Below are positions 1-5,852 of a DNA stretch of 17,174 nucleotides, one piece after another (within the stretch, counting starts at the first letter, position 1; each line of letters starts with the position of its first letter). The stretch spans positions 1 through 17,174 of the forward strand of contig JAGZLW010000039.1 in the NCBI GenBank assembly GCA_018364455.1, read 5' to 3'. The notes under the pieces are model-generated. The model was given only the letters and a program-made list of their open reading frames with translations, was not told the DNA's origin and did no database searches. The stretch comes from Streptococcus mitis (GTDB lineage Bacteria > Bacillota > Bacilli > Lactobacillales > Streptococcaceae). Made by a program: the position numbers and the translations under genes.

Positions 1-766
1 CCTCTTCAAAGTCCTCTGGAACACATTCTCGTCCCTTGAGATAATCATAGGTGGTTTGATCCGGATTCATGATTCCCATCTTAGAACCAAACTCGATGGA
101 CATATTGCAGATAGTCATTCGCTCTTCCATGCTCAGTGCATCAATCGCTTGTCCCCGATATTCCACCACATAGCCAACACCACAGGCAACGCCGTACTTG
201 GCAATCAAGGCTAGAATGAAATCCTTAGAATAAACTCCTTTTTGAGGAACACCAGTGAATTCTACCAGCATTTTCTTGGGTTTGACCTGCCAGAGTGTCT
301 GTGTCGCGAAGACATGTTCGACCTCACTGGTCCCAATTCCAAAAGCGATCGCTCCGAAAGCCCCGTGGGTTGCTGTGTGACTGTCTCCACAGACGATGAA
401 TTTTCCTGGTTGGGTTCGTCCTGTTTCTGGACCTACCATGTGAACGATACCTTGTTTTTCAGAACCGTGAGCCGCATGTTCAATTCCAAACTCCTCAACA
501 TTTTCAGCCAGCTTATCAATTTGCGCCTTGGAAATGACATCTCGAATATCGTAGATATTGACCGTCGGGACATTGTGGTCAAAGGTTCCAAATGTCAAGT
601 CTGGTCGTCTCAATCTGCGTCCTGCATCTCGTAATCCTTGAAAAGCCTGAGGACTGGTCACCTCGTGGATATAGTGCTGATCCACATACATGAGTTGCGG
701 CTGCCCCTCTTCTCCTGTGATGACATGACGGTCCCATAATTTATCAAAAATCGATTTTCCTGCCAT
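1..766 (-). CDS. leuC: 3-isopropylmalate dehydratase large subunit, 5' part only
   Basis: LeuC with LeuD isomerises 2-isopropylmalate to 3-isopropylmalate, the second step of leucine synthesis, in the cytoplasm, using a [4Fe-4S] cluster of the aconitase type. I translated the minus strand by hand. From ATG at 766 it reads MAGKSIFDKLWDRHVITGEE and stays open to base 1, giving about 255 of roughly 460 residues. Family segments seen are HxVTSPQAF near the N-terminus, CGDSHTATHGAFG (a substrate and cluster region of aconitases) and GTSEVEHVFATQT. The SD GGAGG lies within the last codons of the upstream DUF1294 gene, whose stop is three bases before this ATG, so translation is probably coupled. 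The cluster cysteines of the C-terminal half lie outside the window. leuD is expected beyond the edge, which I infer from family gene order. Confidence 0.95.
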   Translation of the reverse strand, partial: MAGKSIFDKLWDRHVITGEEGQPQLMYVDQHYIHEVTSPQAFQGLRDAGRRLRRPDLTFGTFDHNVPTVNIYDIRDVISKAQIDKLAENVEEFGIEHAAHGSEKQGIVHMVGPETGRTQPGKFIVCGDSHTATHGAFGAIAFGIGTSEVEHVFATQTLWQVKPKKMLVEFTGVPQKGVYSKDFILALIAKYGVACGVGYVVEYRGQAIDALSMEERMTICNMSIEFGSKMGIMNPDQTTYDYLKGRECVPEDFEE

Positions 767-769
767 CCA

Positions 770-1039
770 TTACCTCCAAATAACATATAAGGCTACTAGT
801 GTGGACACCATCCCGAGAAACCAAACTGTTTTAAAATACCATTTTCGAGTCTTGTGGTGAAAGATGATTCCTGCTAGCCAGGCACCAAAACCACCACAAG
901 TAAAGGCTAAAATAAGTAAGATTTTCTCAGGAATGCGCCAAGCTCTTCTCCTCGCCTTGGATTTGTCAATGCCATAAATGATGAAAATCATGACATTCCA
1001 AATCAAGAGGGCAAGAGTAATTTTTTCATCTAACTTCAT
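770..1039 (-). CDS. DUF1294 small membrane protein inside the leu operon
   Basis: This 89-residue protein has about three hydrophobic segments (roughly residues 8-24, 41-61 and 68-87). It carries the DUF1294 pattern YGIDKxxA..RIPE..L, a Gly-rich GGFGAW turn, and HHKTRKWYF. The function of the family is unknown to me. The ATG overlaps the leuB stop (ATGA), and its own stop lies three bases before leuC, whose SD is inside its last codons. It is therefore cotranscribed and probably translationally coupled with leuB and leuC. The placement suggests a role linked to leucine synthesis or transport, but the coding sequence itself does not show one. The call is sure for the family and unsure for the function. 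Confidence 0.85.
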   Translation of the reverse strand: MKLDEKITLALLIWNVMIFIIYGIDKSKARRRAWRIPEKILLILAFTCGGFGAWLAGIIFHHKTRKWYFKTVWFLGMVSTLVALYVIWR

Positions 1040-2073
1040 AACCTTGCAATAATAGCTTCCGTCATTTCCTTAGTCGAAGCCTGTCCACCTATATCTCTTG
1101 TTAAAACACCAGCTGCCAAACTTGCCTCAACAGCATGCTCGATACACTCCGCATCCTTATAACGTCCAAAACTATCTCTCAACATCATGGCCACTGATAA
1201 AATCATGGAGATAGGATTGGCAATTCCTTGACCAGCAATATCAGGTGCTGAACCGTGAATAGGTTCATAGAGACTTGGTCCATTTTCAGAATGACTGGCT
1301 GATGGCATAACTCCAAGTGTGCCAGATAGAACGCTTGATTCATCAGAGAGAATATCTCCGAAAAGATTTTCTGTCACGATGACATCAAACTTAGCAGGAT
1401 TGGTAATCATGAGCATGGCAGCTGAGTCCACCAACTGGTGCTCCAAGGTTACATCTGGAAAATCCTGTGATACCTTCTCAGCTACTTTCCGCCAGAGTTT
1501 TGATGTCGCTAGAACATTTTGCTTATCGATACTAGTAACGATTTTTCTGCGATTTCTTGCAATTTCAAAGGCTTTGCGAATAATCCGCTCCACCTCCTCA
1601 TAGCTATAGTCGTTGATATCACGCGCTTTTCGCTCTTCAAGAATATGATCTCCAAAGTAAATCCCACCTGTCAACTCCCGCACCACGACAAAGTCAACCC
1701 CAGCAATTCGTTCTGATTTTAGTGGTGACAAATGCTTGAGACTCTCAAAAATCTTAACAGGGCGAATATTAGCATAGAGATTGAGTTCCTTACGGAGGGC
1801 TAGCAAGCCTTGTTCAGGCCGAACCGTTGCACTATCATACTGAGGACTACCGATAGCCGCTAGGAGAATGGCATCCGCTTCTCTACTTGCCTTGAGGGTT
1901 TCATCAGGTAGGGGATGCCCTGCAGCATCAATACCTGCACCTCCAAAAGGTCGTCTATCAATCTCATAGTCAAAACCTGTTTTTTCAGCTAGAGCTTCCA
2001 GAACCTCTAAACCAGCCTCCATGATCTCTGGACCGATTCCATCCCCTGCTAGAGCTACTATTTTCTTTGTCAT
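1036..2073 (-). CDS. leuB: 3-isopropylmalate dehydrogenase
   Basis: LeuB oxidises and decarboxylates 3-isopropylmalate with NAD+ to 2-oxoisocaproate, the third leucine-specific step, in the cytoplasm. The protein has 345 residues, normal for the family. It shows the N-terminal GDGIGPEIM, the catalytic-Tyr segment ELTGGIYFG, the catalytic-Lys segment TSIDKQNVL, the metal-binding Asp region NLFGDILSDESS, and the NAD-site motif EPIHGSAPDIAGQGIANP near the C-terminus. The start follows an AAAGGAG SD directly after the leuA stop (12-base gap). Its own stop overlaps the DUF1294 start. The gene is intact and nothing unusual is seen. Confidence 0.97.
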   Translation of the reverse strand: MTKKIVALAGDGIGPEIMEAGLEVLEALAEKTGFDYEIDRRPFGGAGIDAAGHPLPDETLKASREADAILLAAIGSPQYDSATVRPEQGLLALRKELNLYANIRPVKIFESLKHLSPLKSERIAGVDFVVVRELTGGIYFGDHILEERKARDINDYSYEEVERIIRKAFEIARNRRKIVTSIDKQNVLATSKLWRKVAEKVSQDFPDVTLEHQLVDSAAMLMITNPAKFDVIVTENLFGDILSDESSVLSGTLGVMPSASHSENGPSLYEPIHGSAPDIAGQGIANPISMILSVAMMLRDSFGRYKDAECIEHAVEASLAAGVLTRDIGGQASTKEMTEAIIARL

Positions 2074-2084
2074 AGCCTTCTCCT

Positions 2085-3647
2085 TTACACACTAGGCATG
2101 TCGCGATAGGAAACGCTACGTCCCATCTCACCAGCATTCTCTTTTTGAACAAAGGTATTAGCATTGATGTAGGCAATAGCAGATGCTTTCAGTACATCGA
2201 AATCAAGTCCCGCTGCATTAAAGATGGTTTCTGTATCTCTGTTTTCAACAGTGACCAAGACCCGAGCTTGGGCATCAATTCCATCTGTCACCGCATCAAT
2301 GGTATAGGACACCAAGCGAACGGATTGATTGAAGAATTTGTCAATAGCGTTGAAGATAGCCTCAACAGAGCCTTGCCCGGTTGCATTAAATTCGACCTTC
2401 TCACCATCCATATTGGCTAGGCTAACGAGTGCTTCAATGTTATTGTCTGCATGAGTTTGAAGTTGCAAATCATCAAAGTGGAAGCCTTCTGGATTTTCAA
2501 CCATGGTTCCAGCTACCAGAGCTCGAATATCTGCATCTGTGATTTCTTGTTTCTTATCTGCCAGAGCCTTGAACTTAGCAAAGAGTGGTTTGATATCTTC
2601 TTCTGTATAATCTAGGGCCAATTCTCTTAGTTTTTCAACAAAGGCATGGCGGCCAGACAATTTACCAAGCGGAAGACTATTACTCTTAACTCCAACCAAT
2701 TCAGGGGTGATAATTTCATAAGTAAGAGGATTTTTAAGGACTCCGTCTTGGTGAATACCAGATTCGTGAGAGAAGGCATTGCCACCAACCACAGCCTTGT
2801 TTTTAGGAACTGGAATACCAGAGAAGCGAGAAACCATTTCTGACGTATTCATTGTTTCATCCAAAACAATATCACTAGTTACTTGGAAGAAATCCTCACG
2901 AATCTTCAAAGCAACAGCTACTTCTTCAAGAGCAACATTACCTGCGCGTTCACCGATACCATTAATAGTTCCCTGGACACGTCCAGCACCGTGTTTAATT
3001 GCTGTCAAAGTATTTGCAGTTGCCATACCGAGATCATCATGACAGTGGACACCAAAGACAACTTTATGATCTGATTTAATATTTTCAGTCAAGTGATCAA
3101 AGATGCGTGCAAACTCTTCTGGAGTGGTGAATCCAACCGTATCAGGAATATTGATATAAGATGCACCAGCATCAACCGCTGTTTGAACGACTTGTAATAG
3201 GAAATCCAACTCTGTTCTAGTCGCATCCTCTGGAGAGAATTCGACCACTTCAAACTTAGAACGTGCATAAGAGACATGCTCCTTAATAGCTTCTAGAATC
3301 TCTTCCTTGCTCTTATTGAGCTTGTACTTGCGGTGAATCGGACTGGTAGCGATAAAGACATGAATCTGTGGATACTTGGCATCCTTAAGTGCCTCATAAC
3401 AAGCATCAATATCAGATTTTACAGAACGAGCTAATCCTGTCACTGCTGTTTTTTTCATGGCTTTAGCAATTTCTTGAACGGCTATAAATGAATCTGGACT
3501 AGCAGCCGGAAAACCAGCTTCAATTACAGAAATTCCCCATTTCTCCAGCTGTCTTGCAATGGAAACTTTTTCCTTTATTGAGAAGTTAACACCAGGTGTT
3601 TGTTCCCCATCACGAAGACTTGTATCAAAAAATTCAACTTTACGCAT
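2085..3647 (-). CDS. leuA: 2-isopropylmalate synthase
   Basis: LeuA condenses acetyl-CoA with 2-oxoisovalerate, the committed and leucine-inhibited first step of leucine synthesis. It has 520 residues, the usual length of the long bacterial form. The N-terminal TIM barrel starts with FDTSLRDGEQTPGVNFS, which has the metal Asp. It continues with GVHCHDDLGMATANT (metal His pair), then NGIGERAGNVALEEV and GNAFSHESGIHQDGVLKNP. The C-terminal part, from about residue 390, is the allosteric regulatory domain, with alternating acidic and hydrophobic segments. The ATG has an AGGGGAAA SD. It begins 30 bases after the T-run of a strong terminator, so expression depends on read-through (see the leader features). 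Confidence 0.97.
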   Translation of the reverse strand: MRKVEFFDTSLRDGEQTPGVNFSIKEKVSIARQLEKWGISVIEAGFPAASPDSFIAVQEIAKAMKKTAVTGLARSVKSDIDACYEALKDAKYPQIHVFIATSPIHRKYKLNKSKEEILEAIKEHVSYARSKFEVVEFSPEDATRTELDFLLQVVQTAVDAGASYINIPDTVGFTTPEEFARIFDHLTENIKSDHKVVFGVHCHDDLGMATANTLTAIKHGAGRVQGTINGIGERAGNVALEEVAVALKIREDFFQVTSDIVLDETMNTSEMVSRFSGIPVPKNKAVVGGNAFSHESGIHQDGVLKNPLTYEIITPELVGVKSNSLPLGKLSGRHAFVEKLRELALDYTEEDIKPLFAKFKALADKKQEITDADIRALVAGTMVENPEGFHFDDLQLQTHADNNIEALVSLANMDGEKVEFNATGQGSVEAIFNAIDKFFNQSVRLVSYTIDAVTDGIDAQARVLVTVENRDTETIFNAAGLDFDVLKASAIAYINANTFVQKENAGEMGRSVSYRDMPSV

Positions 3648-3677
3648 AAGATTTCCCCTTTTCCAAATGTGGTTTTT

Positions 3678-3714
3678 AAAAAAACATCTCGCTTAGAAGT
3701 CCAAGCGAGATGTT
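3678..3714 (-). terminator. leu leader attenuator terminator
   Basis: A perfect 12-bp inverted repeat (core CATCTCGCTT/AAGCGAGATG) with an 8-base loop is followed on the minus strand by seven T. It lies between the leader peptide and leuA, so by position it is an attenuator, not an operon end. Its 5' arm on the minus strand contains CGCTTGG (bases 3701-3707). That stretch can pair instead with CCAAGCG at 3725-3731, which would break the terminator. Confidence 0.9.
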
Positions 3715-3724
3715 GATTCACTCC

Positions 3725-3766
3725 CGCTTGGTAAGCCAAACAGGACTAATGCTTTTTGCACTAGCC
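3725..3766 (-). promoter_or_regulatory. Alternative pairing region of the leu leader (pause hairpin and antiterminator arm)
   Basis: On the minus strand GGGCTAGTGC, loop AAAAA, GCATTAGTCC forms a stem of ten pairs including two G-T pairs. The leader stop codon TAG lies in its 5' arm. Just downstream, CCAAGCG (3725-3731) is fully complementary to CGCTTGG in the terminator 5' arm. The Leu-codon stretch TTGTTGTTGAGGTA can itself pair partly with TACCAA just before that arm. These pairings are seen directly. The assignment as pause hairpin and antiterminator is inference from classical attenuation. Confidence 0.65.
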
Positions 3767-3814
3767 CGAGTACCTCAACAACAAAGCAAATTGATTAAAC
3801 TTAGCTGTTTTCAT
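3761..3814 (-). CDS. leu leader peptide (attenuator peptide)
   Basis: This short reading frame of 17 residues, MKTAKFNQFALLLRYSG, begins 30 bases after the predicted transcription start. It is preceded by a good SD, AAGGAG, ten bases upstream of the ATG. It holds three consecutive TTG (Leu) codons late in the frame, the pattern expected of an attenuation leader sensing charged Leu-tRNA. Its stop TAG sits inside the 5' arm of a stem-loop. The leuA terminator follows 46 bases further on. The peptide itself is unlikely to have another job. Lactococcus lactis is known to control its leu operon by attenuation, which makes this plausible. No T-box motif was seen. Confidence 0.75.
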   Translation of the reverse strand: MKTAKFNQFALLLRYSG

Positions 3815-3850
3815 GTTTGACTTTCTCCTTCGTTTGATATCTTGTTTAGT

Positions 3851-3879
3851 ATTTTAGCATAGACAAAACTACTTGTCAA
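3851..3879 (-). promoter_or_regulatory. leu operon promoter
   Basis: On the minus strand a consensus -35 TTGACA (3874-3879), a spacer of exactly 17 bases, and -10 TAAAAT (3851-3856) are preceded by TGC, giving an extended -10. The predicted start is near 3844, about 30 bases before the leader peptide. Confidence 0.88.
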
Positions 3880-3891
3880 GAAAAAATCCAA

Positions 3892-3906
3892 TATTTTCTG
3901 AAAATT
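3892..3906. promoter_or_regulatory. CodY box upstream of the leu promoter
   Basis: TATTTTCTGAAAATT matches the CodY consensus AATTTTCWGAAAATT at 14 of 15 positions. It lies 13 bases upstream of the -35. CodY senses branched-chain amino acids (and GTP in some genera) and commonly represses such genes in streptococci. The match is seen; binding is inferred. Confidence 0.8.
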
Positions 3907-3961
3907 TCTTCAGTATAGAATATTTAGCTAATTGAAAGTTCTTGAAAATCCTTGAAATATT

Positions 3962-4618
3962 TCATTTTTTAGAGGTTAAGCTCCAACTTTTCTCTATCAA
4001 TTCCAGTACCATTTCATCTGACAAAGTATCATCAAAAGCCACACTAATCCAGTAGCGTTTGTTCATATGAAAAGCTGGATAAATACCCTTTTGTGAAAGT
4101 AAGTCCGCTACTTGGTCATGTTTGAGGTTAATTGCTTCAACTAGACCTTCTCTACCCTTTTCAAGTTTATCCCAAGAAATTTTCATCAAAACGGCATACC
4201 ACTTTTGATTACCTTCATGTCTTAAAACTGCTGAATCAGGCGATTTCTCCCACAAATACTCCAACTGGTTTCCATACTTTTCCTGAACCTGAGCCATGAT
4301 TCGCTTAGTCTGAGGACAAATGAAATCTTGCACATCAAAACAAGCCTTTCGAATCTGGAGGAGAATCTCCAGACAAGCCTCACGGACACTTGCAACAAAA
4401 CTTCCTTTAAAACTTTCCATATGGACTTGAGGATAGAGGTCACCAGTCTCCTGGTCAAAGACTTGAAAACTCACATTATCATCAGTGATGGACACAGTCA
4501 TAACAAAGTCACCCTGCAAAATCTGGCAACTATAGGTCCAGACTTCCCAATTTTCTACAAAACCATAGGCACGAGCCTTTTCTTGATTAAACTGATAAGA
4601 TTTAAAAATTTCAAACAT
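3962..4618 (-). CDS. MmcQ/YjbR-family protein with an extra N-terminal domain
   Basis: This 218-residue soluble protein has a C-terminal half (from about residue 105: FICPQTKRIMAQVQEKYG, then LWEKSPDSAVLRHEGNQKWYAVLM, and GIYPAFHMNKRYWISVAF) resembling the MmcQ/YjbR family, which has a CyaY-like fold and is sometimes called DNA-binding on thin evidence. The N-terminal 100 residues form a separate segment I do not recognise. No signal peptide or membrane segment is seen. The ATG at 4618 has no clear SD, since the stem of a hairpin and then TTTTCACTT precede it. No in-frame start with a better SD is visible nearby. Its function is unknown. Confidence 0.8.
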   Translation of the reverse strand: MFEIFKSYQFNQEKARAYGFVENWEVWTYSCQILQGDFVMTVSITDDNVSFQVFDQETGDLYPQVHMESFKGSFVASVREACLEILLQIRKACFDVQDFICPQTKRIMAQVQEKYGNQLEYLWEKSPDSAVLRHEGNQKWYAVLMKISWDKLEKGREGLVEAINLKHDQVADLLSQKGIYPAFHMNKRYWISVAFDDTLSDEMVLELIEKSWSLTSKK

Positions 4619-4623
4619 AAGTG

Positions 4624-4650
4624 AAAACTGCTACCCAAAGCTAGCAGTTC
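4624..4650 (-). terminator. Hairpin after cutC, possible weak terminator
   Basis: On the minus strand AACTGCTA and TAGCAGTT form a perfect 8-bp stem with an 8-base loop, followed by a short T-run of four with part inside the stem. It lies between the cutC stop and the start of the MmcQ/YjbR-family gene, six bases from that ATG. It could end cutC transcription or fold in the leader of the next gene. Confidence 0.5.
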
Positions 4651-4661
4651 CTTTCTATTTT

Positions 4662-5294
4662 TTAAAAGACAACCTTGGTTCCATGCAATTGTGTCACGCC
4701 CAACTGGTCGATAAAGGTTTGACGGTTGTCCAAGTCAATCCCCCCACCTGGTAGAATTTCAATCTTACCTTTAGCATGCTCCAAAATTCTGTGATAGTGA
4801 GCAAAACGTTTTTCTAAGGAGTCACCAGATACACCAGCACGAGTTAGGATACGAGTGACACCGGCTTGGCTGAGCCAGTCAATAGCTTCCAGTTGATCCT
4901 CATCACTCAATTCATCAAAGGCCATGTGAAAGACAATTTCCATCCCTTTTGATGCCGCAATTAACTTTTCAAGATTAGGCTTATCCAACTTCTTCTCACC
5001 AGTTAAAGCCCCAAATACAACTCCTTGACTTCCAGCCTGAGCAGCCAACCGAATGTCTTCTAGCATAATTGCAATTTCTAGTTCATTATAGACAAAGTCG
5101 CCACCACGTGGACGAATCATGGTCATGATGGTCGTATCGTAGTTAGCTGCCAATTCAACCGCTGCCTTGGTCACTCCATAGCTGGGCGTTGTCCCACCAA
5201 CTGCTAGATTATCACAGAGTTCGATTCGACGAGCTCCAGCCTCCATCGCTTTTTCAAGCAAGGTCACATTTTCAGCACAAAATTCGTAAATCAT
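4662..5294 (-). CDS. cutC: CutC family protein (copper homeostasis)
   Basis: The protein has 210 residues, matching the short Gram-positive CutC forms. The N-terminus MIYEFCAENVTLLEKAMEAG, the segment RRIELCDNLAVGGTTPSYG, the IRPRGGDFVYNELE segment and the C-terminal ILPGGGIDLDN are typical of this TIM-barrel family. CutC has been linked to copper tolerance, but its biochemical role is not firmly settled. The ATG has a good SD, AAGGAG, seven bases upstream. A TATAAT-type promoter sits about 30 bases before the gene. No copper operator was seen upstream. Confidence 0.9.
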   Translation of the reverse strand: MIYEFCAENVTLLEKAMEAGARRIELCDNLAVGGTTPSYGVTKAAVELAANYDTTIMTMIRPRGGDFVYNELEIAIMLEDIRLAAQAGSQGVVFGALTGEKKLDKPNLEKLIAASKGMEIVFHMAFDELSDEDQLEAIDWLSQAGVTRILTRAGVSGDSLEKRFAHYHRILEHAKGKIEILPGGGIDLDNRQTFIDQLGVTQLHGTKVVF

Positions 5295-5324
5295 TTGATT
5301 CTCCTTGAAGATTACTTTGAATTT

Positions 5325-5330
5325 ATTATA
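5325..5330 (-). promoter_or_regulatory. cutC extended -10 promoter
   Basis: TGATATAAT on the minus strand is a consensus extended -10. No good -35 is seen at 17 bases (AAAGCA). It is the best candidate for transcription of cutC and perhaps the next gene. Confidence 0.6.
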
Positions 5331-5387
5331 TCATATTGTGGTGAATATGCTTTCATTTTTATCAAGGGAAATAGTTACAAATTTTAC

Positions 5388-5747
5388 TTATTCTTTGTCT
5401 GGAATGACCTTGAAGAGATAATAAGTGATAAATATGGTCAAGGCTCCCAGACCGATTTTGACTGGTAAGAGAGGGGCAAAATAAATGGAAATTCCCATCA
5501 ATATATAGATAGATACGATGATTTTTTTCTTACGTTCACGCGCAATAGACCTAGTCTCGCGAAAATCAGCTACATATGCTTGATAGAGCTTGGTATGATA
5601 CAACCAATCTTCGAAGCGCTTGGAACTTCTAGAGAAACAAGCAATAGACAACAAAAGAAAAGGCGTTGTCGGCAACAAGGGTAAAACTACCCCAACAATA
5701 GCCAATGCCAGTGATAAAAAACCAATAATTAGATAAATAATACGCAT
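5388..5747 (-). CDS. DUF454 (YbaN-like) membrane protein
   Basis: The protein has 119 residues with the DUF454 signature GVVLPLLPTTPFLLLSIACF, followed by SRSSKRFEDWLYHTKLYQAY. Hydrophobic segments lie at about residues 3-20 and 22-38 and twice in the C-terminal third, so it is an integral membrane protein. The family is widespread and of unknown function. The ATG has SD AGGAG seven bases upstream. The neighbours are unrelated, and the gene is probably transcribed from a weak promoter just behind the topA terminator. Confidence 0.85.
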   Translation of the reverse strand: MRIIYLIIGFLSLALAIVGVVLPLLPTTPFLLLSIACFSRSSKRFEDWLYHTKLYQAYVADFRETRSIARERKKKIIVSIYILMGISIYFAPLLPVKIGLGALTIFITYYLFKVIPDKE

Positions 5748-5777
5748 AACTTCTCCTAATTAAAATAATCCTCTTCT

Positions 5778-5807
5778 AGTTTCGCATAAAATGATGAATT
5801 TTGTCAA
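5778..5807 (-). promoter_or_regulatory. Possible promoter of the DUF454 gene
   Basis: A consensus -35 TTGACA on the minus strand (5802-5807) is followed at 18 bases by GAAACT preceded by TGC (5778-5783), a poor -10 with an extended motif. It lies directly after the topA terminator. Confidence 0.4.
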
Positions 5808-5816
5808 GTTCCAACC

Positions 5817-5848
5817 AAAAAGAGCCTGAAATTCACTTTCAGGACTCT
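5817..5848 (-). terminator. topA intrinsic terminator
   Basis: On the minus strand AGAG, a bulged T, then CCTGAAA, loop GTGAA, TTTCAGG and CTCT form an 11-bp stem, followed by a run of T. It starts five bases after the topA stop. Confidence 0.85.
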
Positions 5849-5852
5849 CCTC

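Noticed and set aside
242..634. Plus-strand open frame of 130 codons
   Set aside because: It lies antisense to leuC, whose minus-strand translation is a clear match; no SD and no recognisable protein.
3678..3814. T-box riboswitch before leuA
   Set aside because: No conserved T-box sequence (AGGGTGGNACCGCG type) and too little room for stem I; the Leu-rich leader explains the region better.
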